Positions 58,495 through 64,000 of a DNA stretch of 64,000 nt are shown one piece after another (position 1 is the stretch's first letter; each line of letters opens with the position of its first letter). The stretch lies in IMG/VR virus record IMGVR_UViG_3300034073_004354, positions 83,741 through 147,740 of that record, one strand, 5' to 3'. A model generated the notes under the pieces. It saw only the letters and a list, made by a program, of their open reading frames with translations, was not told where the DNA came from and searched no databases. A program made the translations under genes and the position numbers. Source of the DNA: a virus.

Positions 58495-58848
58495 TCACCT
58501 AAACATATCAATGTGAAAAATTAAATCAGCCTTGACTTCATCCGGTGCCACTTCCCAAAATTCTTCAAAAGTATACATATAGCGATGCTTGGCGAAAAGC
58601 TTAGGATTCCAAAGCTTCTCTGTCAAAGATTCTTTGTAGCTTGGTGCCGGATGTAATCCCATTATATATAGCCTATGTTTATCCTCTTGATTGTACAACT
58701 TTTGTAAACATAGTGACCAAGGATATCTACCAATGTCAATCCAGCACTCTCTTATGGTAAAATAATCATCACCAGATCCCTTAGATAAGCATGGAATCTT
58801 CAGTAAATAATCTACAGCATCTTCTAATGATAGTTTTTCAATCTTCAT
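58495..58848 (-). CDS. Small cap-motif family protein, M-K-I-E type
   Basis: M-K-I-E-K-L-S-L-E-D-A and a long middle (~60 residues) with C-W-I-D-I-G-R-Y; cap F-E-E-F-W-E-V-A-P then L-I-F-H-I-D-M-F-R. It overlaps the stop of the lipoprotein by four bases. It resembles 61250. Function unknown. Confidence 0.68.
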   Translation of the reverse strand: MKIEKLSLEDAVDYLLKIPCLSKGSGDDYFTIRECWIDIGRYPWSLCLQKLYNQEDKHRLYIMGLHPAPSYKESLTEKLWNPKLFAKHRYMYTFEEFWEVAPDEVKADLIFHIDMFR

Positions 58849-59732
58849 AGAGAAGTCACCGTGCGTTGCGGCCAGTTAACACCAGCATAATCATTATCTG
58901 AATCCTCTCCAGAAATAGTACGAGTATCATTCCACATCAACACTCCACCAATATAAATATTTACAGTTACATCATTAGCTGGCTGATAAACAGACCCAGG
59001 ATAATCGTGAACCATTACTCTATACATTCCAGATAATGATGGCTCGGCAATATTAATATTCTCTGGGCCTGTGCCTGGAATATCATCTATATCTAAAGCA
59101 GGATTGTCTGCACTACCAGCATTACCCCACTCCAATCCAGAACCGCCAAATGCTGTGGTGCAGTTAGCATAATAACAATCTCCATTTGTCCTCTCGTTAC
59201 CATTGGGACGAATTAAATGCAAATCCATATCATCACCGTTATGAACCCAATACATTTCGATCCAAAGATTATCCCCAGGAACAGCATCCACAGAACAATC
59301 TACAGGATCAGAACGACGACCATCAGAGGTTTCTACAACCAATCTTGCAATATACTGACCGGCAAGATCAGGTGTTACTTCCCGCTCCCAAGGTGATGTT
59401 GCCGCAAGAAAAGATGCCGAACCATTAGGCTGCGTTACTAATGACCAATCCCAAGTAACAATATTCATTCCTGCTGGATCATATGAATCACGACCGTAAA
59501 AGGTTGCTGTCTCAAATGGTGGTGTAACTTCAACTGGATCCACAGAGCAAACAGCTACAGGAGAATCTCCAATAGTTTCTTCATCGGTATCTGGAATGTC
59601 TGTATCCTCGGGAATATCTATTGTAAATGCTGTATCAGAATCCTGTGTGTCCTCAGGTGGTAAGTCCTTTCCAAGATCGTAATCTGATATACAAGCTGAT
59701 AATAATCCAAAAATAAAAAGTAGGTGTCGCAT
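58845..59732 (-). CDS. Lipoprotein with PKD-like and D-x-D-L-H-L domain
   Basis: Lipobox L-S-A-C (Cys14), an Asp/Thr/Glu spacer (residues ~15-58), then a PKD-like beta domain (Y-D-P-A-G-M-N-I-V-T-W-D-W) and a domain with D-D-M-D-L-H-L-I-R-P-N-G, N-G-D-C-Y-Y-A-N-C and Y-R-V-M-V-H-D-Y. This pair is characteristic of Myxococcota-type secreted proteins. It was probably captured from such a host. It interrupts the paralogue array and is coupled to 58495. Confidence 0.82.
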   Translation of the reverse strand: MRHLLFIFGLLSACISDYDLGKDLPPEDTQDSDTAFTIDIPEDTDIPDTDEETIGDSPVAVCSVDPVEVTPPFETATFYGRDSYDPAGMNIVTWDWSLVTQPNGSASFLAATSPWEREVTPDLAGQYIARLVVETSDGRRSDPVDCSVDAVPGDNLWIEMYWVHNGDDMDLHLIRPNGNERTNGDCYYANCTTAFGGSGLEWGNAGSADNPALDIDDIPGTGPENINIAEPSLSGMYRVMVHDYPGSVYQPANDVTVNIYIGGVLMWNDTRTISGEDSDNDYAGVNWPQRTVTSL

Positions 59733-59742
59733 TAATTTCTCC

Positions 59743-59760
59743 TATGATATATATATCATA
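59743..59760. repeat. 18-bp perfect palindrome upstream of lipoprotein
   Basis: TATGATATATATATCATA is self-complementary and lies in the 47-base gap between array genes, next to the lipoprotein SD. It could be an operator or a weak hairpin; AT-richness makes chance possible. Confidence 0.4.
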
Positions 59761-59779
59761 ATTAGCAGCCTGCATCATG

Positions 59780-60055
59780 TTAACGAAACATATCAAGGTG
59801 AAAAAGCATCTCCTGCTGAACCTCTAATGGGGCTATATCAATAAATTCTGCAAAAGATACTCTACGCCCATTAGTGTTTAAAATCTTAAGCTGACACTTA
59901 TAAATATAATTATTATAAACAATTGGCACCAAAATGAACCACCAATCTGTTCCCCTAATCCTAAATGTATTCGAGTTTTGTTTCATATTTTCAAAAATTG
60001 AAATGCTTCTCAAAAACTGATTTGCAACATCAATATACAACTTTTCAATTTTCAT
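59780..60055 (-). CDS. Small cap-motif family protein, M-K-I-E type
   Basis: M-K-I-E-K-L-Y-I-D-V-A, L-R-S-I-S-I-F, middle with D-W-W-F-I-L-V; cap F-A-E-F-I-D-I-A-P then L-F-H-L-D-M-F-R. SD AGGTGA comes from the upstream end. Its own end uses CGT TAA instead of AGG TGA; the lipoprotein that follows has its own SD. Function unknown. Confidence 0.68.
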   Translation of the reverse strand: MKIEKLYIDVANQFLRSISIFENMKQNSNTFRIRGTDWWFILVPIVYNNYIYKCQLKILNTNGRRVSFAEFIDIAPLEVQQEMLFHLDMFR

Positions 60056-60058
60056 AAG

Positions 60059-60322
60059 TCACCTAAATAGATCTAAATGATAAACTATTTTATCCTTGAT
60101 GGTTTCCGGCAATTCATCAAAAACTTTTTCGAATGTAAAATTATCGTTAAAATTAACCGTAGAGATAAATTCTCCTTGCCCCATACCAGAATCATTTTTG
60201 AAAACATAAAATACATAATAAGTGCCGGTAACATAATATGAGATGTAATTTTTATTACGCAATCCTCTTGGTGTTAGAAAGTCTAATTCATCAAGATTTC
60301 TAACAAGATCTTCGTAGCTCAT
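60059..60322 (-). CDS. Small cap-motif family protein, D-F-L type
   Basis: L-D-E-L-D-F-L-T-P-R-G-L then Y-Y-V-T-G-T-Y-Y-V-F-Y; cap F-E-K-V-F-D-E-L-P then K-I-V-Y-H-L-D-L-F-R. Shortest member (87 aa). Ends TTT AGG TGA. SD GAGGTGA upstream. Function unknown. Confidence 0.68.
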   Translation of the reverse strand: MSYEDLVRNLDELDFLTPRGLRNKNYISYYVTGTYYVFYVFKNDSGMGQGEFISTVNFNDNFTFEKVFDELPETIKDKIVYHLDLFR

Positions 60323-60330
60323 AATTCACC

Positions 60331-60621
60331 TCACCGAAATAAATCAAAATTGAAAAGAAGATCTTCCCTAGATCCTTCATCACAACTATTAAAAACTTCC
60401 TCAAAGGTTACAATGCTTCTATGCTGAGTTTTCCAATCCATAAATAAAACCATACATTTACTTCCTTTAGGCGTCCAATATTTGTTTTCAGGCCCTACCC
60501 AAATAACATATTTGGTTTCCCCAACTCTAAAGTGCTGATCCGATGTTGGAGTTTCTTTAAAGCAGGAAATTGATTTCACAGCAGCCAAAGCTTCTTCGTA
60601 GGATAACTTATCAATCTTCAT
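60331..60621 (-). CDS. Small cap-motif family protein, M-K-I-E/D type
   Basis: M-K-I-D-K-L-S-Y-E-E-A, V-K-S-I-S-C-F, F-R-V-G-E-T-K-Y; cap F-E-E-V-F-N then L-L-F-N-F-D-L-F-R. Ends CGG TGA followed by GGTGA, so the next SD is again at the end. Function unknown. Confidence 0.68.
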   Translation of the reverse strand: MKIDKLSYEEALAAVKSISCFKETPTSDQHFRVGETKYVIWVGPENKYWTPKGSKCMVLFMDWKTQHRSIVTFEEVFNSCDEGSREDLLFNFDLFR

Positions 60622-60624
60622 CCA

Positions 60625-60921
60625 TCACCTAAACATATCAATGTGAAAAAGAAATTCTTCTTGAATATGCTCGGGAACAGACTCTAAAAAATCTTCAAAA
60701 TCTATACCGTATGCTACTCCACCGTCGTCATACGTTAGATTAATTATAAACTTACAGCAAAACAATCCATTCATCGACGGAATCCTTACAACAATATTAT
60801 AATTTTCCGCGCCAACTACTATAAACTGTTTCTCCAGAAGGTAAGAACCAACTGGCTTTAAGCAGGATAGCTGAGAAAGAAAACTCTCTGCTTCGTTAAT
60901 ACTCATATCTTCAATCTTCAT
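60625..60921 (-). CDS. Small cap-motif family protein, M-K-I-E type
   Basis: M-K-I-E-D-M-S-I-N-E-A, L-S-Q-L-S-C-L, F-I-V-V-G-A-E-N-Y; cap F-E-D-F-L-E-S-V-P then F-L-F-H-I-D-M-F-R. Ends TTT AGG TGA. It has an independent SD (AGGAGG) after a 32-base gap. Function unknown. Confidence 0.68.
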   Translation of the reverse strand: MKIEDMSINEAESFLSQLSCLKPVGSYLLEKQFIVVGAENYNIVVRIPSMNGLFCCKFIINLTYDDGGVAYGIDFEDFLESVPEHIQEEFLFHIDMFR

Positions 60922-60953
60922 TTAGCCTCCTGTAAAATATCTTCTCACAAGAT

Positions 60954-61238
60954 CTATCCTAGCAAATCCATATGCCACAAAAATTCTTCCCTTGCTTCCT
61001 CAGGCAGTTCCTCAAAAAATTGTTCGCGGCTAAGATGCCCGCCGCTGATAAGATGCTCCTCCGCATTAAGCTTTCTCATAAAATTAAGCTTCGAGGTTTT
61101 GTTGTTAAAATTTAATCCAATAGAAATATATAGATCAGAATTTTTCACCCGCCAATCTGCAAATCCAACCGCAGGCTCCAAACATCTAATCTTGGCAAGC
61201 TCTTTGTTGTATGCGCTATATTCTCTAGATGTTTTCAT
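60954..61238 (-). CDS. Small cap-motif family protein, diverged
   Basis: Start ATG 61238 aligns with other members (M-K-T-S-R-E-Y ... I-R-C-L); a GTG at 61253 is an alternative. Cap E-Q-F-F-E-E-L-P then F-L-W-H-M-D-L-L-G: Phe-Arg is replaced by Leu-Gly, and the gene after it has its own SD. Function unknown. Confidence 0.65.
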   Translation of the reverse strand: MKTSREYSAYNKELAKIRCLEPAVGFADWRVKNSDLYISIGLNFNNKTSKLNFMRKLNAEEHLISGGHLSREQFFEELPEEAREEFLWHMDLLG

Positions 61239-61249
61239 AACTCCCTTCT

Positions 61250-61594
61250 TCACCTAAACATATCTAAATGGAAAACTAAATCATTCTGAATATGAGATGG
61301 TGCCGCCTCAAAAAATTCATCAAACAAATAAATAAATTTATTGTTAATATATGGTTGAGGGTGGAAAGCAGCAGCATTTTTTTTAAAATTATTGGTTGGC
61401 GAAGGAGCCGTCCCAAGAAAAAGCAATCTACACTTTTCTTTCTGATGATATAATCTATATAGCTGAAGCTGCCATTGTGTACCAGAAACTTCAAGCCAAC
61501 GTTCATCGACTGTAGAAAGTCTTACGCAAAATATAGAAGGAATTCCTACAAGATAATCGGACGCTTCTTCTAATGTCATGTATTCAATCTTCAT
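61250..61594 (-). CDS. Small cap-motif family protein, first of the array
   Basis: M-K-I-E-Y-M-T-L-E-E-A, V-G-I-P-S-I, then a long middle (Y-R-L-Y-H-Q-K-E-K-C-R) like 58495; cap F-D-E-F-F-E-A-A-P then L-V-F-H-L-D-M-F-R, ending TTT AGG TGA. SD GAGG before ATG. Promoter should lie in the 92-base divergent gap. Function unknown. Confidence 0.68.
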   Translation of the reverse strand: MKIEYMTLEEASDYLVGIPSIFCVRLSTVDERWLEVSGTQWQLQLYRLYHQKEKCRLLFLGTAPSPTNNFKKNAAAFHPQPYINNKFIYLFDEFFEAAPSHIQNDLVFHLDMFR

Positions 61595-61686
61595 TTTAAC
61601 CTCAGCAAATATTTTTAATCCTATTAATAAAATTAATTTTTACTGATATATCTTATGAGATTATGATATTTGGTAGGAGTGGAATT

Positions 61687-62214
61687 ATGAATGTTAAATA
61701 TAGATTGTTAAGATTATCCAAATTTCTTGGGGAAAATGGATTATACAAAGAGGCTTCCGCATTGAAATCTTTGGCAAGCTCCGTATACAGCGAGCCATCA
61801 AAAGATTTAATTGAATCCGCAAGAAATGTAAAAAATATAAAATGGAAAGAACCAGATATCGAAGAAGAAATAGGAGAGATCGTTAGGACCGCCAAAGAAT
61901 TTGACGTACCACTAGATGATATTATAGGTGCAGTAAAAGAGGCTAAATTAGAAGAGATTACTGATGATGTCTGGAGCCAGTTACAGAATACAGATTCTTA
62001 TAATATATCAGTCGAACAAGCCCTTGAATTATCTAAAGAATACAATAGAAATATATCCCGTATATATAAAGGCATTAAAAACGGAAAAACTCTACCTGCT
62101 CCAATAGTTCTCTCTATTAACGATGAAGAGTTCTATTTAATAGGTGGAAACACTAGACTTATGGCTTGTGCTAGTTTGAATAAAGTTCCCAAGGTATTGA
62201 TGATTAAAATATAA
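61687..62214 (+). CDS. ParB-like nuclease-fold protein with N-terminal leader
   Basis: The C-terminal ~45 residues (L-P-A-P-I-V-L-S-I-N-D-E-E-F-Y-L-I-G-G-N-T-R) resemble the ParB/sulfiredoxin fold with its G-x-x-R core. The N-terminus is a leader of the type R-L-L-R-L-S-K-F-L then Y-K-E-A-S-A-L, as in putative virion proteins. ATG 61687 has GGAG upstream. A packaged DNA-binding or nuclease protein is possible. Confidence 0.7.
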   Translation: MNVKYRLLRLSKFLGENGLYKEASALKSLASSVYSEPSKDLIESARNVKNIKWKEPDIEEEIGEIVRTAKEFDVPLDDIIGAVKEAKLEEITDDVWSQLQNTDSYNISVEQALELSKEYNRNISRIYKGIKNGKTLPAPIVLSINDEEFYLIGGNTRLMACASLNKVPKVLMIKI

Positions 62215-62320
62215 GACCTAGAATTTTTGCCTCTATAAGTAGCTGAGTCTTTAGAGGTAATCAAACAGTATTTTTTGATGACTAAATTCTCAGCAAATTA
62301 CGACCCTAAGAAACAAATGA

Positions 62321-62381
62321 TGGGGCGTAATTGCATCTGGTTTTTAATCCAAACGAACTACGCCCCAATCTTTGGGTTTTT
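62321..62381 (+). terminator. Overlapping hairpins with U-tract
   Basis: A 9-bp stem (TGGGGCGTA 62321-62329 / TACGCCCCA 62359-62367) overlaps a short stem (CCCAA 62364-62368 / TTGGG 62372-62376) followed by TTTTT. They cannot coexist fully. The gene-free stretch 62215-62403 also holds a CCTCTA/TAGAGG hairpin near 62236-62260. Probably the terminator of the ParB-like gene. Confidence 0.45.
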
Positions 62382-62403
62382 ATGCAGGATTTACCTTGGT
62401 AAT

Positions 62404-62487
62404 TGGTAGGGCGTGTAAGAATCGAACTTACCTATTTGTGATCCGAGGATATAAGCCCCGCGCTTTACACCAGTCAGCCAACGCCCC
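62404..62487 (-). tRNA. tRNA with anticodon TAT (Ile, class II-like)
   Basis: Acceptor GGGGCGT / ACGCCCT (one G-U), three-pair D-stem, anticodon stem CGGGG/CCTCG with loop CTTATAT (anticodon TAT, codon ATA), T-arm GTAAG-TTCGATT-CTTAC, encoded CCA. The variable region is about 12 bases, longer than in normal tRNA-Ile, so its amino-acid identity is uncertain. Confidence 0.85.
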
Positions 62488-62587
62488 ATTATAAGATTCT
62501 TTGATTACCGGCATTGATTGCCGCGATCCTTGTATGCTATTATATTACTGCGGGATCGTATTGGAGTCAAACGAAGTTTTAAAAAAT

Positions 62588-62830
62588 TTAATTATTGATG
62601 GGCCATTTTTGATCAATATAATTTTCGACATCAATAGGGGTTTGGAGGTTTCTTTTTACCGGATCAAGCCAGGTAGAAGGCTGAGCTGGATTGGGCCAAT
62701 AAATAAGCCAGACCCAATCTAGCATTGAATCATTCCAAACTTGATGAGAATAGTTTGATGATACTCTGAAGTAAACGCCATCGGATCTTCGACTACCACC
62801 AAGATTGATATCAAAATTCCAGTGATCCAT
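62588..62830 (-). CDS. Hypothetical protein (80 aa)
   Basis: Reads M-D-H-W-N-F-D-I-N-L-G-G from ATG 62830, Trp-rich, ending K-W-P-I-N-N. The frame is open upstream to a TTG at 62983, but that part is basic low-complexity and includes I-K-N-L-K-S-K-G, similar to the end of the 98-residue gene at 63234, so it may be a gene remnant. SD weak; start uncertain. Confidence 0.5.
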   Translation of the reverse strand: MDHWNFDINLGGSRRSDGVYFRVSSNYSHQVWNDSMLDWVWLIYWPNPAQPSTWLDPVKRNLQTPIDVENYIDQKWPINN

Positions 62831-62958
62831 TTTCTTTTGACGGCCTTTTGATTTGAGGTTTTTTATTTTTTTAGCGGGGGTTGTTGTCTCTGCCCTTGCC
62901 GCCCATGCTCTATATATAGTGTGGCCAGTTTTTATATTAAATAATTTTTGGTGTCTTT

Positions 62959-63231
62959 TTATCCTGCATTGAATGAAGCGCAAATTACTTTTTGCGTAAC
63001 TCCTGGTAGAGCTGTTCCAATTTCTTCTACGGTTACATTCTGAGGATCAGTCCAATAACGATCATTGAACCACTTATCATCAGGTCCAAACCTCCAAACA
63101 TATCCATTCCAAAAGAAGTCTGGATTAGGGTGAATAAGTCGAGCTTCCTCAGCAGAAGAAGCTATAACCACACAGGAATCGAAGGTGTCATAGCCTCGAT
63201 TATGATTCTGCTTAAGGAGATAGATATTCAT
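62959..63231 (-). CDS. Conserved phage protein (C-V-V ... A-S-F-N-A-G family)
   Basis: Starts M-N-I-Y-L-L-K-Q-N, then G-Y-D-T-F-D-S-C-V-V-I-A and E-A-R-L-I-H-P, ending V-I-C-A-S-F-N-A-G. This is a widespread short phage family with no known function. GAGG precedes ATG 63231, inside the end of the upstream gene. Confidence 0.85.
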   Translation of the reverse strand: MNIYLLKQNHNRGYDTFDSCVVIASSAEEARLIHPNPDFFWNGYVWRFGPDDKWFNDRYWTDPQNVTVEEIGTALPGVTQKVICASFNAG

Positions 63232-63233
63232 CG

Positions 63234-63530
63234 TTAGCCTCTTGATTTTAGGTTTTTGATTTCCAGTCGAAGGAAAGGCACGCAGGAGCAATGTTTTTCA
63301 TCTGGAGCGCAGGAGTTGCTTACAGTTTTTCTATAATCATCTTCCCAATCTTCTTTGAATTCTTTCAGGGAGATATTTTCTTGTTGTAGCCGGGTTAATT
63401 CTTCTTGTGAGATAAGAACGCAATTGGATTTATTGGAAATGAATTCATGGAGCTGATTAATCCAATCCGAATTTTTGGATAGATTATTGTCCAGAATATC
63501 TTTAAGTTGTTCTGCGGATAGGATAATCAT
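63234..63530 (-). CDS. Coiled-coil protein (98 aa)
   Basis: Helical, charged (L-T-R-L-Q-Q-E-N-I-S-L-K-E-F), with C-S-C near the C-terminus and the end L-E-I-K-N-L-K-S-R-G. SD weak. Chained to the conserved gene that follows. Function unknown. Confidence 0.6.
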   Translation of the reverse strand: MIILSAEQLKDILDNNLSKNSDWINQLHEFISNKSNCVLISQEELTRLQQENISLKEFKEDWEDDYRKTVSNSCAPDEKHCSCVPFLRLEIKNLKSRG

Positions 63531-63548
63531 TGGTGTAACCTTTAAAAC

Positions 63549-63902
63549 TTAGTAGATATATCCTGACCACTCATCTACAATTTCTACTTCTGGATTTTGC
63601 CTACACCATTCGACAAAATTTCTAATGGAATAGAAGCTATTCTGAGCCAAGAATTGTAGATGAAGAACCCTATCATTATCAATTGAATCAGGGTTTGAAT
63701 CTAGGTGATCAATGAAAAAATCAGACCAATCAGATTCTGTTGGATGAAATCCATCGCTATAAGCTAAATATTTAGCCTTAACACTATCAATATCGGAGGA
63801 AGATGCAGTTGAACCATTCATCATAACATTCCAAATATCTTCAGTTACAAGGCTGATATTAACATCGCCTTGACCGGATGTTTCAATTAGAAATAGTTTC
63901 AT
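63549..63902 (-). CDS. Conserved phage-type hypothetical protein (117 aa)
   Basis: M-K-L-F-L-I-E-T-S-G-Q-G-D, then A-Y-S-D-G-F-H-P-T-E-S-D-W and a closing W-C-R-Q-N-P. Acidic, mixed alpha/beta. SD GGAG. Function unknown. Confidence 0.65.
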   Translation of the reverse strand: MKLFLIETSGQGDVNISLVTEDIWNVMMNGSTASSSDIDSVKAKYLAYSDGFHPTESDWSDFFIDHLDSNPDSIDNDRVLHLQFLAQNSFYSIRNFVEWCRQNPEVEIVDEWSGYIY

Positions 63903-63919
63903 TGGATTTTCTCCTTTTA

Positions 63920-64000
63920 TTATTTTACAATCTGAATATCTGTAATTTCGTGGTCTACAAATTCAAGGTTTGGGTGAAGTTCTTTTGATTTTTCATAGGC
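63920..64000 (-). CDS. C-terminal end of a gene continuing past the window
   Basis: The last 26 codons, ending TAA at 63920, are visible: A-Y-E-K-S-K-E-L-H-P-N-L-E-F-V-D and on to I-Q-I-V-K. The open frame reaches the edge and an SD for the next gene follows the stop. Product unknown. Confidence 0.6.
   Translation of the reverse strand, partial: AYEKSKELHPNLEFVDHEITDIQIVK

Noticed and set aside
62501-62722. Plus-strand frame of 73 codons after the tRNA
   Set aside because: Opposite the Trp-rich minus-strand gene, no SD, no recognisable protein features.
1-64000. Integrase, transposase, attachment sites, CRISPR array or replication origin
   Set aside because: Both strands were read for such features and none could be supported in this window.

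Overview
The window reads as part of a large, AT-rich, tailed-phage genome (a jumbo or 'huge' phage). Nearly every base is coding, genes are short and tightly packed, and most lie on the minus strand with stop codons that overlap the next ribosome binding site. Many products are typical of phages: four unrelated cell-wall hydrolases, tail/virion-type repeat proteins, two inteins, phage DNA methyltransferases, encoded tRNAs and many small conserved unknowns. No terminase, capsid, portal or DNA polymerase lies in this part, so phage origin is an inference. Five candidate lipoproteins, some with Asp/Thr-rich spacers and one with a PKD-like plus 'DLHL' domain, resemble secreted proteins of Myxococcota-type bacteria and hint at such a host. 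The tRNAs read AGA, ATA, ACA and AGC/AGT, mostly A/T-rich codons, which fits an AT-rich phage in a host with different codon use.

Layout. 0-10 kb: GroEL, a DNA methylase, a zincless Fpg/MutM glycosylase, a GH46 chitosanase-like hydrolase, a SPOUT RNA methyltransferase and an S49 (SppA/SohB) peptidase. 10-18 kb: a structured intergenic RNA region, small unknowns, a T5orf172 protein, Hsp20, an MT-A70 methylase, an intein-bearing basic virion protein, an M15 peptidase and translation factor IF-3. 18-32 kb: a UV endonuclease (UvsE), two virion proteins, zinc-ribbon and AbrB-like small proteins, a FeoA-like protein, an HhH glycosylase-like protein, a PLD nuclease, an AAA ATPase, lysyl-tRNA synthetase, peptide deformylase and a vWA lipoprotein. 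32-38 kb: one 1668-residue repetitive protein on the plus strand. 38-46 kb: two copies of an undescribed tRNA-like RNA, three tRNAs and an AAA ATPase split by a LAGLIDADG intein. 46-56 kb: an M15 endolysin, a HAD phosphatase, a DnaQ-like exonuclease, a GH24 lysozyme, lipoproteins and an Rnl5-type RNA ligase. 56-61.6 kb: a dense tandem array of about 13 paralogous small proteins. 61.6-64 kb: a ParB-like protein, a fourth tRNA and small conserved phage genes.

How it works together. IF-3, lysyl-tRNA synthetase, peptide deformylase, an RNA methyltransferase, an RNA ligase and tRNAs form a translation-takeover set. Fpg, UvsE and the HhH protein form a DNA-repair set. GroEL, Hsp20 and two AAA ATPases handle protein folding and remodelling. 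The lysozymes and peptidases, several with N-terminal leaders, serve entry or lysis.

The most notable undescribed system is a family of at least 18 small paralogues, 13 of them in one array. They share a C-terminal cap ending in a 'F-[HN]-[LI]-D-x-F-R' type sequence but have at least three different N-terminal halves. In many members the final Arg and stop codons (AGG TGA) also form the Shine-Dalgarno sequence of the next gene.
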